From Anaerofustis butyriciformans (GTDB taxonomy: Bacteria; Bacillota; Clostridia; Eubacteriales; Anaerofustaceae), in the NCBI RefSeq assembly GCF_036289385.1, contig NZ_JAYFFH010000001.1, positions 558,001 to 622,000 of the forward strand: 64,000 nt of DNA, read 5' to 3'. Positions within the stretch are counted from its first letter, which is position 1; every line of letters starts with the position of its first letter. The notes under the pieces were generated by a model. The model searched no databases. It was not told where the DNA came from and was given only the letters and a program-made list of their open reading frames with translations. Below are positions 50,630-59,819 of the stretch, in pieces. Made by a program: the position numbers and the translations under genes.

Positions 50630-52741
50630 TTATATTATACAAAATTCTACTTCTCTTTTCAATTTAGATACGCCAATTACTTTAATGTTAATTTCTTCAC
50701 CCATCATATATTTTTTGCCAAATTCTCTTCCGATTAGAGAATAATGTTCTTCGTCATATATATAATAATCGTCCTTTAAATTATTAAAATATATAACGCC
50801 TTCTACACCGTTTTCTAATTTTACATACATACCTTTTTGGCTGAAACCGGAAATTCTTCCTTTAAACTCTTCATCTATAAATCTATCCATATATTCACAA
50901 ATAAAAATTTTATCTGCTTCTCTTTCTATTTCTTCGCTTATTCTTTCAGCTTTTGAAAGATGATTTGCTTTTTTCTCCATTTTTTCTCTTTCTTTTTCAA
51001 GGTTATCCAAATTAATGTTACCAAGTAAAATATTAGATAAAACTCTATGAACCATTAAGTCAGGATATCTTCTTATTGGAGATGTAAAATGGGTATAGTT
51101 CGGTATTGCAAGGGCAAAATGTCCTTTATTATCGGTAGTATAAACAGCTTTCTTCATACATCTTAAAAGAACGGTTTTAAAAAGCTGCTCGTTTTTATCC
51201 CCTTCTATTTCTTTTAAAAACTGCTGTAACTCTTTATTATAATGTTCGTCATGAAGTCTCAATTTATAACCAAGAGCATTTGCAAAACGAACAAAATCGG
51301 AAATTTTTTCTTTGTCCGGCTGTTCATGGACTCTGTATATACCATTTACTCCCATTGATGAAAAGAATTCGCAAGCTGAAGTATTTGCTATAAGCATAAA
51401 CTGTTCTATTATTCTTTCCGCAATACCTCGATGTCTAATTTTAACATCCTCAACAGTTCCGTCTTTTACAATTATTTCATTTTCATCAACATCAAAATCT
51501 ATATTTCCTTCTTTAAAGCGTCTTTGTCTTAAAATTTCGTAAAGCTCTTTCATTAAAAACAAATCGTCTTTATATATATAATATTCTTCTTTTAATTCTT
51601 TACTTCCTTCAAAAAGCTCGTTTACTTCATCATAAACAAATCTTGCTTTTGACATAATAATCGACTTGTAAAAATCATATGATATAAGTTTACCTTGATT
51701 ATTTATCCTAATGTCAACACTAAAAGCCTTTTTCTTTTCATTTGGATTTAGACTACATAAATTTTCACATAAAGCTTTTGGAAGCATTGGAATAACTCTA
51801 TCAGGGAAATATACACTTGTCCCTCTTTCATATGCTTCTTTATCAATTTCACTATTTCTTTTTACATAATTGCTTACGTCTGCAATATGAACTGACAAAA
51901 TATAATCCTTACCATCTTTTTTAATGCTAACTGCATCATCAAGATCTTTTGCCGTTATACCATCTATTGTAAAAATATTTTCTTTTGTTATATCTTTTCT
52001 TTTATTTTCAAATTTATCAAGACTATCAAAAGTAAGCTCTTTAGATTCTTTGACTGCATCTTTTGAAAAATCATTTGGGATATCATATTCATATATTAAT
52101 GATTCTATTTCAATGCCGTCATCACCTTGATGTCCTAGTACTTTTTTTATTCTTCCAACCCAATTTTTATCTTTTGGGAAATCTGTTATTTCTACAACGA
52201 CCTTATCTTTATTTTTTGCATATTTTATTCCTGATTTTGGAATGTATATATCATTTGTAAATTTAGGATTATCACTTACAACAAAGCCAAAAGTTTTTTC
52301 TTTAAAGAATGTACCGACAGTTTGTCTTTTAACCTTACTTGTTATTTCGATAATTCTGCCTTCTCTTTTTTTATCTCCTTGTTTTTCTTTTATTATTTCT
52401 ACTTTTACTTTATCTCCGCTAAAAGCATCCATTGAATCACTTCCTAAGACAAATATATCTTCATCAAGTTCATCAACACTGACAAAACCAAATAAACCCT
52501 TACCTCTATCGTATATTCCTTCATATACTTTATTTTTGGTAAGAAAATATCTTCCGTCAACATACTTTATCATTTTTTCACTGATTAGATGATTTAGCGC
52601 ATTAGATAAAAGATTTTTTTGATTCTTTGAATGAAGAGAAAAAATATAAGCAAAATCTTTAAATTTCATAGGCTTATAATCATCGTTATTCATTAGTAAA
52701 TAAATCTGTTCGCTTAAATATATTAATTTATCATTTTTCAT
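50630..52741 (-). CDS. rnr: Ribonuclease R
   Basis: A 703-residue 3'-5' exoribonuclease. A helical start and cold-shock-type RNA-binding domains are followed by the RNB catalytic domain, with DGITAKDLDDAVSIKKD carrying the metal-binding Asp, VSVYFPDRVIPMLP-type sequence and AIPNYTHFTSPIRRYPDL. The C-terminal S1 domain is FKGRISGFSQKGMYVKLENGVEG. It usually has a basic tail in other bacteria, which is short here. Confidence 0.95.
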   Translation of the reverse strand: MKNDKLIYLSEQIYLLMNNDDYKPMKFKDFAYIFSLHSKNQKNLLSNALNHLISEKMIKYVDGRYFLTKNKVYEGIYDRGKGLFGFVSVDELDEDIFVLGSDSMDAFSGDKVKVEIIKEKQGDKKREGRIIEITSKVKRQTVGTFFKEKTFGFVVSDNPKFTNDIYIPKSGIKYAKNKDKVVVEITDFPKDKNWVGRIKKVLGHQGDDGIEIESLIYEYDIPNDFSKDAVKESKELTFDSLDKFENKRKDITKENIFTIDGITAKDLDDAVSIKKDGKDYILSVHIADVSNYVKRNSEIDKEAYERGTSVYFPDRVIPMLPKALCENLCSLNPNEKKKAFSVDIRINNQGKLISYDFYKSIIMSKARFVYDEVNELFEGSKELKEEYYIYKDDLFLMKELYEILRQRRFKEGNIDFDVDENEIIVKDGTVEDVKIRHRGIAERIIEQFMLIANTSACEFFSSMGVNGIYRVHEQPDKEKISDFVRFANALGYKLRLHDEHYNKELQQFLKEIEGDKNEQLFKTVLLRCMKKAVYTTDNKGHFALAIPNYTHFTSPIRRYPDLMVHRVLSNILLGNINLDNLEKEREKMEKKANHLSKAERISEEIEREADKIFICEYMDRFIDEEFKGRISGFSQKGMYVKLENGVEGVIYFNNLKDDYYIYDEEHYSLIGREFGKKYMMGEEINIKVIGVSKLKREVEFCII

Positions 52742-52807
52742 ACAAATTATTATATACTATTTAACTAAAAATTAATATAATTTATTTAAAAAGAAATAAA
52801 TATCTGA

Positions 52808-52813
52808 TATAAT
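52808..52813 (+). promoter_or_regulatory. Likely -10 of the lysA promoter
   Basis: TATAAT preceded by CTGA, 48 bases before the lysA start. No convincing -35 was found; TTTAAA lies 17 bases upstream. Confidence 0.4.
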
Positions 52814-52861
52814 GTGTAATTAAGCTAAAGAAAAAATAATTAAAATTAGGAGTTAGTAGAC

Positions 52862-54136
52862 ATGAATGAACATTTTATTTTCGCAGGTCATGATACCGTG
52901 GCGCTTGCAAAAGAATTCGGAACACCACTTTACGTTATAAGTGAAAATAAAATTGTAGAAGCCATTAATTTAATCAAAGAAAGTTTTGAAGAATACGGAC
53001 TTGATTATGATATAAATTATGCCGGAAAAGCTTTTACAAATATTGCTATGGTTAAAATAATAAAACAACAAGGAATTTGTCTTGATACTGTTTCAGGCGG
53101 AGAAATTTATACAGCTTTACAAGCAGGTCTTGACCCTAAAAAAATATGTTTCCATGGAAGTAATAAATCAGCAGAAGAAATCAAAGAAGCTATTGAAGCA
53201 GGTGTCGGTGTTATTACAATCGACAGCCTTTATGAAATAGGTTTGGTTGGAAGAATAGCAAAGAAACTTAAAAAGGTTCAAAACGTACATTTCAGAGTTT
53301 CTCCTGGGGTTGAAGCTCATACACATGAATATATACAAACAGGAAGAATCGATTCAAAATTCGGTATACCTGTAAATATGGCTGTAAGAGCAGCAAGAAT
53401 GATTATTGATGAAGAATACTTAAACTTAACAGGGGTACACTGTCATATAGGTTCTGATATTTCTTCACCTAAACCTTTTGAAATAGCAGCAACAACAATG
53501 CTTGAAATTATATATAACATAAAAGAAATGGGGGTTGAAATTGAAGCTTTAAATCTTGGCGGTGGTTTTGGAATAAACTACTTACACGATGACCCTGTAT
53601 TCGATGTTGAAGAATATGTACATACAATCAGCAAAATAATAAGAAAACAATGTGATGTTCTTGGAATAAAAATTCCAAAGATTATAGTTGAGCCTGGTAG
53701 ATATATTATCGGTCCTGCAGGTATAACTTTATATTCAATAGGAACAATAAAAGAAATTCCTTATTTAAGAAAATATATAAGTGTTGACGGTGGTATGGCT
53801 GATAACCCAAGACCGGCTCTATATAATGCAATTTACCATGCTGTTATTGCAAATAAATACAACAAAGAAGCAAATGAACTTTATACTGTAAGTGGTAAAT
53901 GCTGTGAAACAGATACTCTTATTAAAGATATCCTTCTTCCAAAAGCAGCACCCGGAGATATTCTTGCAGTATTAAACACAGGAGCGTATAACTATTCAAT
54001 GTCAAGTCATTATAACAGACTTAAAACTCCTCCTGTTGTACTTTTAAAAGATGACAAAGCAGAATTAATGGTAAAAAGAGATACTTATGAAAATCTAATT
54101 CAAAACGATGTAGTTCCAAGCTGGCTTGAGGACTAA
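52862..54136 (+). CDS. lysA: Diaminopimelate decarboxylase
   Basis: A 424-residue PLP enzyme that makes lysine from meso-diaminopimelate, the last step of lysine synthesis. The Lys that binds PLP is in NYAGKAFTNIAM. Further blocks are CLDTVSGGEIYTAL, HCHIGSDISSP, LGGGFGINYL, VEPGRYIIGPAG, VDGGMADNPRPALYNA and SGKCCETDTL. The ATG follows AGGAGTTAGTAGAC. No lysine riboswitch lies upstream, in contrast to the NhaC-type gene in this window. Confidence 0.95.
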   Translation: MNEHFIFAGHDTVALAKEFGTPLYVISENKIVEAINLIKESFEEYGLDYDINYAGKAFTNIAMVKIIKQQGICLDTVSGGEIYTALQAGLDPKKICFHGSNKSAEEIKEAIEAGVGVITIDSLYEIGLVGRIAKKLKKVQNVHFRVSPGVEAHTHEYIQTGRIDSKFGIPVNMAVRAARMIIDEEYLNLTGVHCHIGSDISSPKPFEIAATTMLEIIYNIKEMGVEIEALNLGGGFGINYLHDDPVFDVEEYVHTISKIIRKQCDVLGIKIPKIIVEPGRYIIGPAGITLYSIGTIKEIPYLRKYISVDGGMADNPRPALYNAIYHAVIANKYNKEANELYTVSGKCCETDTLIKDILLPKAAPGDILAVLNTGAYNYSMSSHYNRLKTPPVVLLKDDKAELMVKRDTYENLIQNDVVPSWLED

Positions 54137-54152
54137 TTAAAAAGGAGATGTA

Positions 54153-54761
54153 ATGAATTTATTTAGTAGTCAAAATTTAATACATATGTTATATATGCTT
54201 ATTCCAATTATATTGGCACTTAGTGTTCATGAATTTGCACATGCATTTGTAGCGGACAAAATGGGAGATCCTACTGCAAGGATTTCTGGAAGAATGACAA
54301 TGGACCCAACGAGTCATGTAGATATTTTAGGGTTTCTTGCTCTACTATTCTTTGGATTTGGATGGGCAAAACCAGTTCCAATTAACCCAATGAATTTCAA
54401 AAAAAGAAAATTAGGAATGATACTTGTAAGTTTAGCAGGACCTTTATCTAATTTGATACTAGCCATAATTTTCTCAATTTTATATAAATTTGTTGCACCT
54501 ATATTTGATATTTTAGCTTTATATTATATCTTACAATACGGAGTAATAATAAATATATCTTTAATGATATTTAATCTTATTCCTGTGCCACCTCTTGATG
54601 GTTCAAAAATACTTGCAAGTTTACTTCCTTATAAATATGAAGCTAAGTTTTATGAATATGAAAGATATTTATATATCATACTTATAGTTTTACTTGTTAC
54701 TGGAGTAATAGGATTTATATTATCTCCTCTAATGATGCCGTTTTTAAATATACTGCTTTAA
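54153..54761 (+). CDS. Site-2 protease family (M50) membrane metallopeptidase
   Basis: A 202-residue membrane protein with about five segments. The zinc motif H-E-x-x-H is in SVHEFAHAFVADKMGDPTA and the second ligand in PPLDGSK (D-G). GWAKPVPINPMNFKKRKLG is typical of small M50 proteins next to lysA/scpA in firmicutes. The substrate is unknown. It follows lysA by 16 bases with AAAAAGGAGATG upstream. Confidence 0.92.
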   Translation: MNLFSSQNLIHMLYMLIPIILALSVHEFAHAFVADKMGDPTARISGRMTMDPTSHVDILGFLALLFFGFGWAKPVPINPMNFKKRKLGMILVSLAGPLSNLILAIIFSILYKFVAPIFDILALYYILQYGVIINISLMIFNLIPVPPLDGSKILASLLPYKYEAKFYEYERYLYIILIVLLVTGVIGFILSPLMMPFLNILL

Positions 54762-54770
54762 AGGAGTATT

Positions 54771-55490
54771 ATGAAAGAAAATATTTTACATTTAAGTAGT
54801 TTTGAAGGTCCTCTGGACCTTCTACTTCATTTAATACATAAAAATGAAATAGATATATATGATATTCCAATTGTTGAAATTACAAAACAATATTTAGATT
54901 ATATATATAAATTTAACGATTTAGATATGGAAGTTGCCAGTGAATTTGTTGTAATGGCATCTACATTACTGGAAATAAAATCAAAAATGCTTCTTCCTGT
55001 TGAGGTAGATGAAAATGATGAAGAAATCGACCCAAGAGAAGAACTTGTAAATAGACTTATCGAATACAAAGCCTTTAAAGAGCTTACTAAAAACTTAAAA
55101 GAAGGCGAACAAGTTTACAATAAGTCACTTACAAAAGATCCGGAATATTTCAGTGAAATAAAAGATGAATATGTCGTAAAAGACATAGATGTATCATTAC
55201 TTGCAAAAGCTCTTAAAAATATTCTTGTAAAACATCAATTAAGAGTAAACGAAATAAGTGACCATCAAACAATAGAAACAGATACTTTTTCTGTTGACGA
55301 TTCTATCTTAACCATATCTAAAATACTTGAAACAGAAAACAAGATAAGTTTTTTATCATTATTTAAATATAATCATAAAAAAGGATATATTATTGCAACA
55401 TTCCTTGCAACATTAGAACTGTTAAAAATCAATGCCGTAAAACTTACACAATCGGAAGTATACGGAGATATTTTATTAGAAAAGATTTAG
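54771..55490 (+). CDS. scpA: Segregation and condensation protein A
   Basis: A 239-residue kleisin that joins the SMC complex for chromosome condensation. It starts with FEGPLDLLLHLIHKNEIDIYDIPI, a typical opening, and has VVMASTLLEIKSKMLLP. The C-terminal winged-helix end is TFLATLELLKINAVKLTQSE. It begins ten bases after the protease gene and sits ahead of scpB. Confidence 0.96.
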   Translation: MKENILHLSSFEGPLDLLLHLIHKNEIDIYDIPIVEITKQYLDYIYKFNDLDMEVASEFVVMASTLLEIKSKMLLPVEVDENDEEIDPREELVNRLIEYKAFKELTKNLKEGEQVYNKSLTKDPEYFSEIKDEYVVKDIDVSLLAKALKNILVKHQLRVNEISDHQTIETDTFSVDDSILTISKILETENKISFLSLFKYNHKKGYIIATFLATLELLKINAVKLTQSEVYGDILLEKI

Positions 55491-55498
55491 GAGTAAAG

Positions 55499-56122
55499 AT
55501 GAGCGAAATAAATAATAACGAGTTTATAAACAAAGATGAAAATGAACTTTTACATATTATTGAGAGTATTTTATTTGCTGTAGGAGATAAAGTGCATATT
55601 GATACAATAAAAAAAGTACTTAATATTAATGAAAAATATGCAACATCTTTACTAAAAAAATTACAAAGCGAATATGATTATAACATGAGAGGTGTAAAGT
55701 TAGTTAGAACAGATGATACATATCAACTAACAACACGAAGTGAATACTTTGATTATGTAAAACAAGTTCTTACAAATTATAATACTACAAACCTCTCACA
55801 AGCAGCTTTAGAAACACTTGCAATAGTCGCATATAAACAACCTGTTACAAGACTGGATATTGAGCTTGTAAGAGGGGTTAAATCCAGCAGTTCTTTAGAC
55901 TTATTAATCGACAGAGGACTTGTTGAACAAGCTGGAAGATTAGAAGACGTAATAGGAAAACCTATGAGTTTTAAAACAACGAAAGAATTTTTAAGACTTG
56001 CGGGAATAGAAAAAATATCTGAACTACCTGATTTTGAAAACTTTATTAATGATTTGGAAAATCATATAGACGAACAAATGGAAGAATCAGGAGAACAATT
56101 AATGTTTACTGAAAAAATATAA
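55499..56122 (+). CDS. scpB: Segregation and condensation protein B
   Basis: A 207-residue partner of ScpA in the SMC complex. It is two winged-helix domains with IIESILFAVGDKVHIDTI, RGVKLVRTDDTYQLTTR, LSQAALETLAIVAYKQPVTRLDIE, RGLVEQAGRLEDVIGKPMSFKTT and FLRLAGI. It starts eight bases after scpA and ends at a strong terminator. Confidence 0.96.
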   Translation: MSEINNNEFINKDENELLHIIESILFAVGDKVHIDTIKKVLNINEKYATSLLKKLQSEYDYNMRGVKLVRTDDTYQLTTRSEYFDYVKQVLTNYNTTNLSQAALETLAIVAYKQPVTRLDIELVRGVKSSSSLDLLIDRGLVEQAGRLEDVIGKPMSFKTTKEFLRLAGIEKISELPDFENFINDLENHIDEQMEESGEQLMFTEKI

Positions 56123-56148
56123 AGACCTCTAAAGAGGTCTTTTATTTT
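56121..56148. terminator. Terminator between scpB and the AraC gene
   Basis: AAAGACCTCT/AGAGGTCTTT with a two-base loop, then a T-run on the plus strand. Its arms overlap the stop of the convergent AraC gene. Confidence 0.85.
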
Positions 56149-57014
56149 TCCTTTACAGAAATCCATATTTCACATTTATAATCTTCACTTAAAATATCAT
56201 CACTATAATATACTTCTATACACATTCCTCCGTAAGGTTGATACTTACTTGTAGGGAAAAATTCTGTATATATTCTTTTATATAATTCTTCAAATGCCTC
56301 TGGCATTTTCCCTACACAAGAAAATACTGCCCAAGTATTTTTTGGAACATTTTCAAGAGATAATTCTTCATTTACTTTTCCCCCATCATATAAAGTCCCA
56401 ATTGCATAATCAAAATCTCCCTTTGTTGGATCGTCAAAACATACTCCTACTATTGCTCCCTTAAACATATTATCGGGTTTAATGTAGGAACATAATTTTT
56501 TAATAGTGCCATCTTCAAAATATGTCTGCCAAGTTTTTTTTATATTTTTATTGCTTATTTCCTTACCCTCTCCATACCTTGCTCTTTTGGCAATAATAGT
56601 AAATTCACCTGTTTTTTCAATTCTGTAATTCATGTCTTTTCCTCCTTCTATTACAATTTTTATGGAAAGTTTAGAAAAAGATTTTAAATTTGAATTACCG
56701 CTTTTTACTTGACTTGGACTAATTCCATGAAATTTAGTAAAAGCTCTGCTAAAACTTTCACAGGAATTATAGCCGTATTTAAAGGCAACATCTATAACCT
56801 TCACGTTTTTATTATAAAGTTCTTCCGCTGCCAAAGATAACCTTCTACTTCTTATATATTCCCCTAATGTATATACACAAACAATTTGAAATATTCTTTG
56901 AAAATAAAACCTTGAAGAACAAGCAACTTCTGCAATTTTATCATAATCAATATCTTCTGTTATATTATCTTCCATGTAATTTATTGCATTTTGTAATCCA
57001 TCTATCAAATTCAT
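56142..57014 (-). CDS. AraC-family regulator with GyrI-like effector domain
   Basis: A 290-residue transcription factor. The N-terminal double helix-turn-helix (about 1-110) has DKIAEVACSSRFYFQRIFQ and DVAFKYGYNSCESFSRAFTKFHGISPSQVK. A C-terminal GyrI/Rob-type ligand-binding domain (about 135-290) has GAIVGVCFDDPTKGDFDYAIG and PYGGMCIEVYY. I use the ATG at 57014 because GGAAGGAGG stands just before it; the open frame continues 35 codons upstream. Such proteins often sense small hydrophobic molecules. No target gene is evident nearby. Confidence 0.9.
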   Translation of the reverse strand: MNLIDGLQNAINYMEDNITEDIDYDKIAEVACSSRFYFQRIFQIVCVYTLGEYIRSRRLSLAAEELYNKNVKVIDVAFKYGYNSCESFSRAFTKFHGISPSQVKSGNSNLKSFSKLSIKIVIEGGKDMNYRIEKTGEFTIIAKRARYGEGKEISNKNIKKTWQTYFEDGTIKKLCSYIKPDNMFKGAIVGVCFDDPTKGDFDYAIGTLYDGGKVNEELSLENVPKNTWAVFSCVGKMPEAFEELYKRIYTEFFPTSKYQPYGGMCIEVYYSDDILSEDYKCEIWISVKEK

Positions 57015-57104
57015 ACTTTTTCCTCCTTCCATGATAATACTATAGCAAGAAAAGAAATTCACTTCATGGTTTACAGTGCCGTTAAATGATATGAAAATAT
57101 TATA

Positions 57105-57136
57105 TACAAAAAAAGACACACATAAGTGTGTCTTTT
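57105..57136 (-). terminator. Terminator of the leucine-rich-repeat gene
   Basis: AAAAGACACAC/GTGTGTCTTTT around ATAA, followed by a T-run on the minus strand. Confidence 0.85.
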
Positions 57137-57147
57137 AAATTTATTTA

Positions 57148-59364
57148 TTATTCAGCTATACAAATAATATCATTTTCTTTAGCATAAGCTTCAGCTTTTG
57201 AACCTTTATTTACAAACATGTATAGGTTATCGCAAGCTTTAAATGCGTGTTCTCCTATTTCAGTATCGCTACCTTCAATAGTTACACTGTTTAAGTTCTT
57301 ACAATAGTTGAATATATATCTTCCCATTTTTTGAACATTTTTACCGATTGTTGCAGATGTAAGTCCGCTGCATCCATCAAATGTTCTTTCACCTAAATAT
57401 TCAACACTATCAGGAATTCTTATTGTTTGTAAGCTAATACAATCATAGAAAGCAAAACCTGAAATATGTTTCATACCTTCTGGAATGATAAAATCTTTAA
57501 GACTTGCACAGTTATTGAAAGCACCTACTCCAAGTTGTTCGACACTGCTTGGAAGTGTAATATATTCAAGATTTGTACAGCCATCAAATGCATATGCACC
57601 AATACTTTTTACGCTTTCAGGAATTGTTATGCTTTTTAGTCCTGTAAAACCTGCAAAAGTATAATCACCTATATTTTTAACACCGCTTGGAACTGCAAGT
57701 TGAATTAAACTTCTACATCCAAAGAATGCTTCTCTTCCTATTTCTTCAACTGTTTTTGGAAGTGATAAACTTGAAATTCTATCACAGTAACTGAATGCTC
57801 TTTCTTCTATTTTCTTAACTCCACTTGGAATTACAACAGCACCTTTTACAAATGGACAACAAATTACTGTTGTTTTTTCTTTATCAAATAAAATATTGCT
57901 TTCACTTGAATATTCCTTATTATCTTCATCAACAGTAAGTGTTGTTAAGTTTTTACATCCTGAGAATACTTCAATGCCAATTTCTTCAACACTTTCAGGA
58001 ATATAAATATCTTTAAGTCCGCTGCATTTATGGAAAGCAAGTCTACCTATTCTTGTAACACCGTTTTTAATGTTAACTTGTTTTAAATCAGAACATAAGA
58101 AGAATGCATAATCATCAATACCACCTCTTGTTATTGTTACTTCTTTTAAAGAAGCAGGAACATCAGTTTCATTTTCATAATAAGAACTTGCCCCAAATAA
58201 ATATCCAAGATAAGTATTTTTTTCTTCACTTTCACCAATGAATGGAAGTGTTAATCTTTCAAGTCTCCAACATCCGTTAAATACGCTTCTCTTAATTTCT
58301 TTTACGCTGTCTGGAATAACCATATCTATAATATGTCTACAACCGCTAAATGCGCCTGCACCAATACTTTCAACGCTGTTAGGAATATTAATTTGTTCCA
58401 AACTCTTACATCCGTCAAAAGCAGAATTTCCAATACTTGTAATACCATCTAAAATATCAATACTTTCAAGATTTACACAACCTAGGAAAGCTCTTGGTCC
58501 TATTGCAGTTACATTTGGTTGAATATCAACTTCATCTTTTCCACCAGGACAACATAAAAGTGTTGTTTGATCTTTATTATATAAAACACCATTTACACTT
58601 GAATAATATTCATTTTCTTCATCAACATTTATACATTCTAAATTTGAACAGTTTGCAAAAACATATGCGCCGATTTTTTCAACTGTTTTTGGAATAAATA
58701 ATCTTTTAAGTCCGTTTGCTCCATCAAATGCATAATCGCTTATGCTTTTTAGACTTGTTGGAAGGAAAATTTCTTCAAGATTTGAACATCCGTCAAATGC
58801 ACAAATACCTATGCTTTCCAAGCTTTCAGGTAATTTAATTGTTTTAAGCCCAGTACAATTTGAAAAAGCATAACCGCCAATGCTTGTTAAGCTATTAGGT
58901 AAGTTAATTTCTTTAAGAGATGTACATCCATGGAAAGCAAATAAATCAATATTTTCCACTGTATCCGGAATTGTTACGCTTCTTAGTCCTGAGCAACCGT
59001 AAAATACGTAGTATCCAATACTTTTCATACTTCTTGGAATTACAACTTCTTCCAAAGATTCACACATATAAAAAGCAATATTACCTATTTTTTCAAGTCC
59101 TTCAGGAAAAACTATTTTCTTTAAACTTGAACATTCTTTAAATGCATTGTTTCCTATTATTTTAAGAGTAGATGGAAGTACAACTTCTTCCAAATTTTTA
59201 CATTTATCAAATGCTCTGTTCCCTATAACAGTTACACCTTCAGAAATAATAACTTTTTTTAAGTTATTACAGTCTTTAAAAGCTTTTTCTTCAATTACTT
59301 TTATATCTGCAGGAACTGTATATTCACTAACACAACTTGCTTCTGTTTTATTTATTTTACACAT
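57148..59364 (-). CDS. BspA-like leucine-rich-repeat (LRR_5) protein without signal peptide
   Basis: A 738-residue protein built almost entirely of about 23-residue repeats of the form ...IGxxAFxxCxxLxxIxIPxSV... (for example SIGNSAFDGCKSLEQINIPN). Two irregular inserts, with NEYYSSVNGVLYNKDQTTLLCCPGG and NKEYSSESNILFDKEKTTVICCP, interrupt the array; such inserts are usual in BspA-like proteins. The start is MCKINKTEASC with no signal peptide, wall-sorting motif or membrane segment, so it is either cytoplasmic or leaves by a non-classical route. Function is unknown; related secreted proteins bind host or matrix proteins. It is monocistronic. Confidence 0.85.
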   Translation of the reverse strand: MCKINKTEASCVSEYTVPADIKVIEEKAFKDCNNLKKVIISEGVTVIGNRAFDKCKNLEEVVLPSTLKIIGNNAFKECSSLKKIVFPEGLEKIGNIAFYMCESLEEVVIPRSMKSIGYYVFYGCSGLRSVTIPDTVENIDLFAFHGCTSLKEINLPNSLTSIGGYAFSNCTGLKTIKLPESLESIGICAFDGCSNLEEIFLPTSLKSISDYAFDGANGLKRLFIPKTVEKIGAYVFANCSNLECINVDEENEYYSSVNGVLYNKDQTTLLCCPGGKDEVDIQPNVTAIGPRAFLGCVNLESIDILDGITSIGNSAFDGCKSLEQINIPNSVESIGAGAFSGCRHIIDMVIPDSVKEIKRSVFNGCWRLERLTLPFIGESEEKNTYLGYLFGASSYYENETDVPASLKEVTITRGGIDDYAFFLCSDLKQVNIKNGVTRIGRLAFHKCSGLKDIYIPESVEEIGIEVFSGCKNLTTLTVDEDNKEYSSESNILFDKEKTTVICCPFVKGAVVIPSGVKKIEERAFSYCDRISSLSLPKTVEEIGREAFFGCRSLIQLAVPSGVKNIGDYTFAGFTGLKSITIPESVKSIGAYAFDGCTNLEYITLPSSVEQLGVGAFNNCASLKDFIIPEGMKHISGFAFYDCISLQTIRIPDSVEYLGERTFDGCSGLTSATIGKNVQKMGRYIFNYCKNLNSVTIEGSDTEIGEHAFKACDNLYMFVNKGSKAEAYAKENDIICIAE

Positions 59365-59538
59365 TATAATATCTCCTATCTAATAATTATATAATTAGAT
59401 TAAAAACTCTTTTATATACAAAAATAGTACCACATTTTAATTTTTTTATCAATAATTTACTACCTTTATTTACTATATTTATGGTAAATAGTTATATATA
59501 CTTTCGTATTAAAAATTTTGTAAAGGAATATAAAAAAT

Positions 59539-59814
59539 ATGAATGAAAAAAAATTAAATGGTATTCGTTTTAATGTCGTAAAATATTTAAGCAACATAAT
59601 TGGACTTGAGAATCTTTTATTATTTGAAAATAAAAAGAGAGATAAAAAAAGATTATCAAAGAAGATAAAAATTTATTATAATTTGATTTACAAAGAAATT
59701 TCACCACTAAAAGAAGAAAATATAAATATACAAAATGTTTTTTCTTTTCTTAGTGGTGAATACAATAATGTACTAAAAAAAGTTTTAAAATATTATAAAA
59801 TTGAAAATAAATAA
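59539..59814 (+). CDS. Hypothetical 91-residue Lys-rich protein
   Basis: I do not recognise this protein. It is basic and predicted helical (RFNVVKYLSNIIGLENLLLFENKKRDKKRLSKKIKIYYNLIYKE). AAAGGAATAT precedes the ATG by a slightly long distance. It ends five bases from the convergent feoB stop. It could be a small regulator, but there is no named domain, so it remains a hypothetical gene. Confidence 0.5.
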   Translation: MNEKKLNGIRFNVVKYLSNIIGLENLLLFENKKRDKKRLSKKIKIYYNLIYKEISPLKEENINIQNVFSFLSGEYNNVLKKVLKYYKIENK

Positions 59815-59819
59815 TATTA

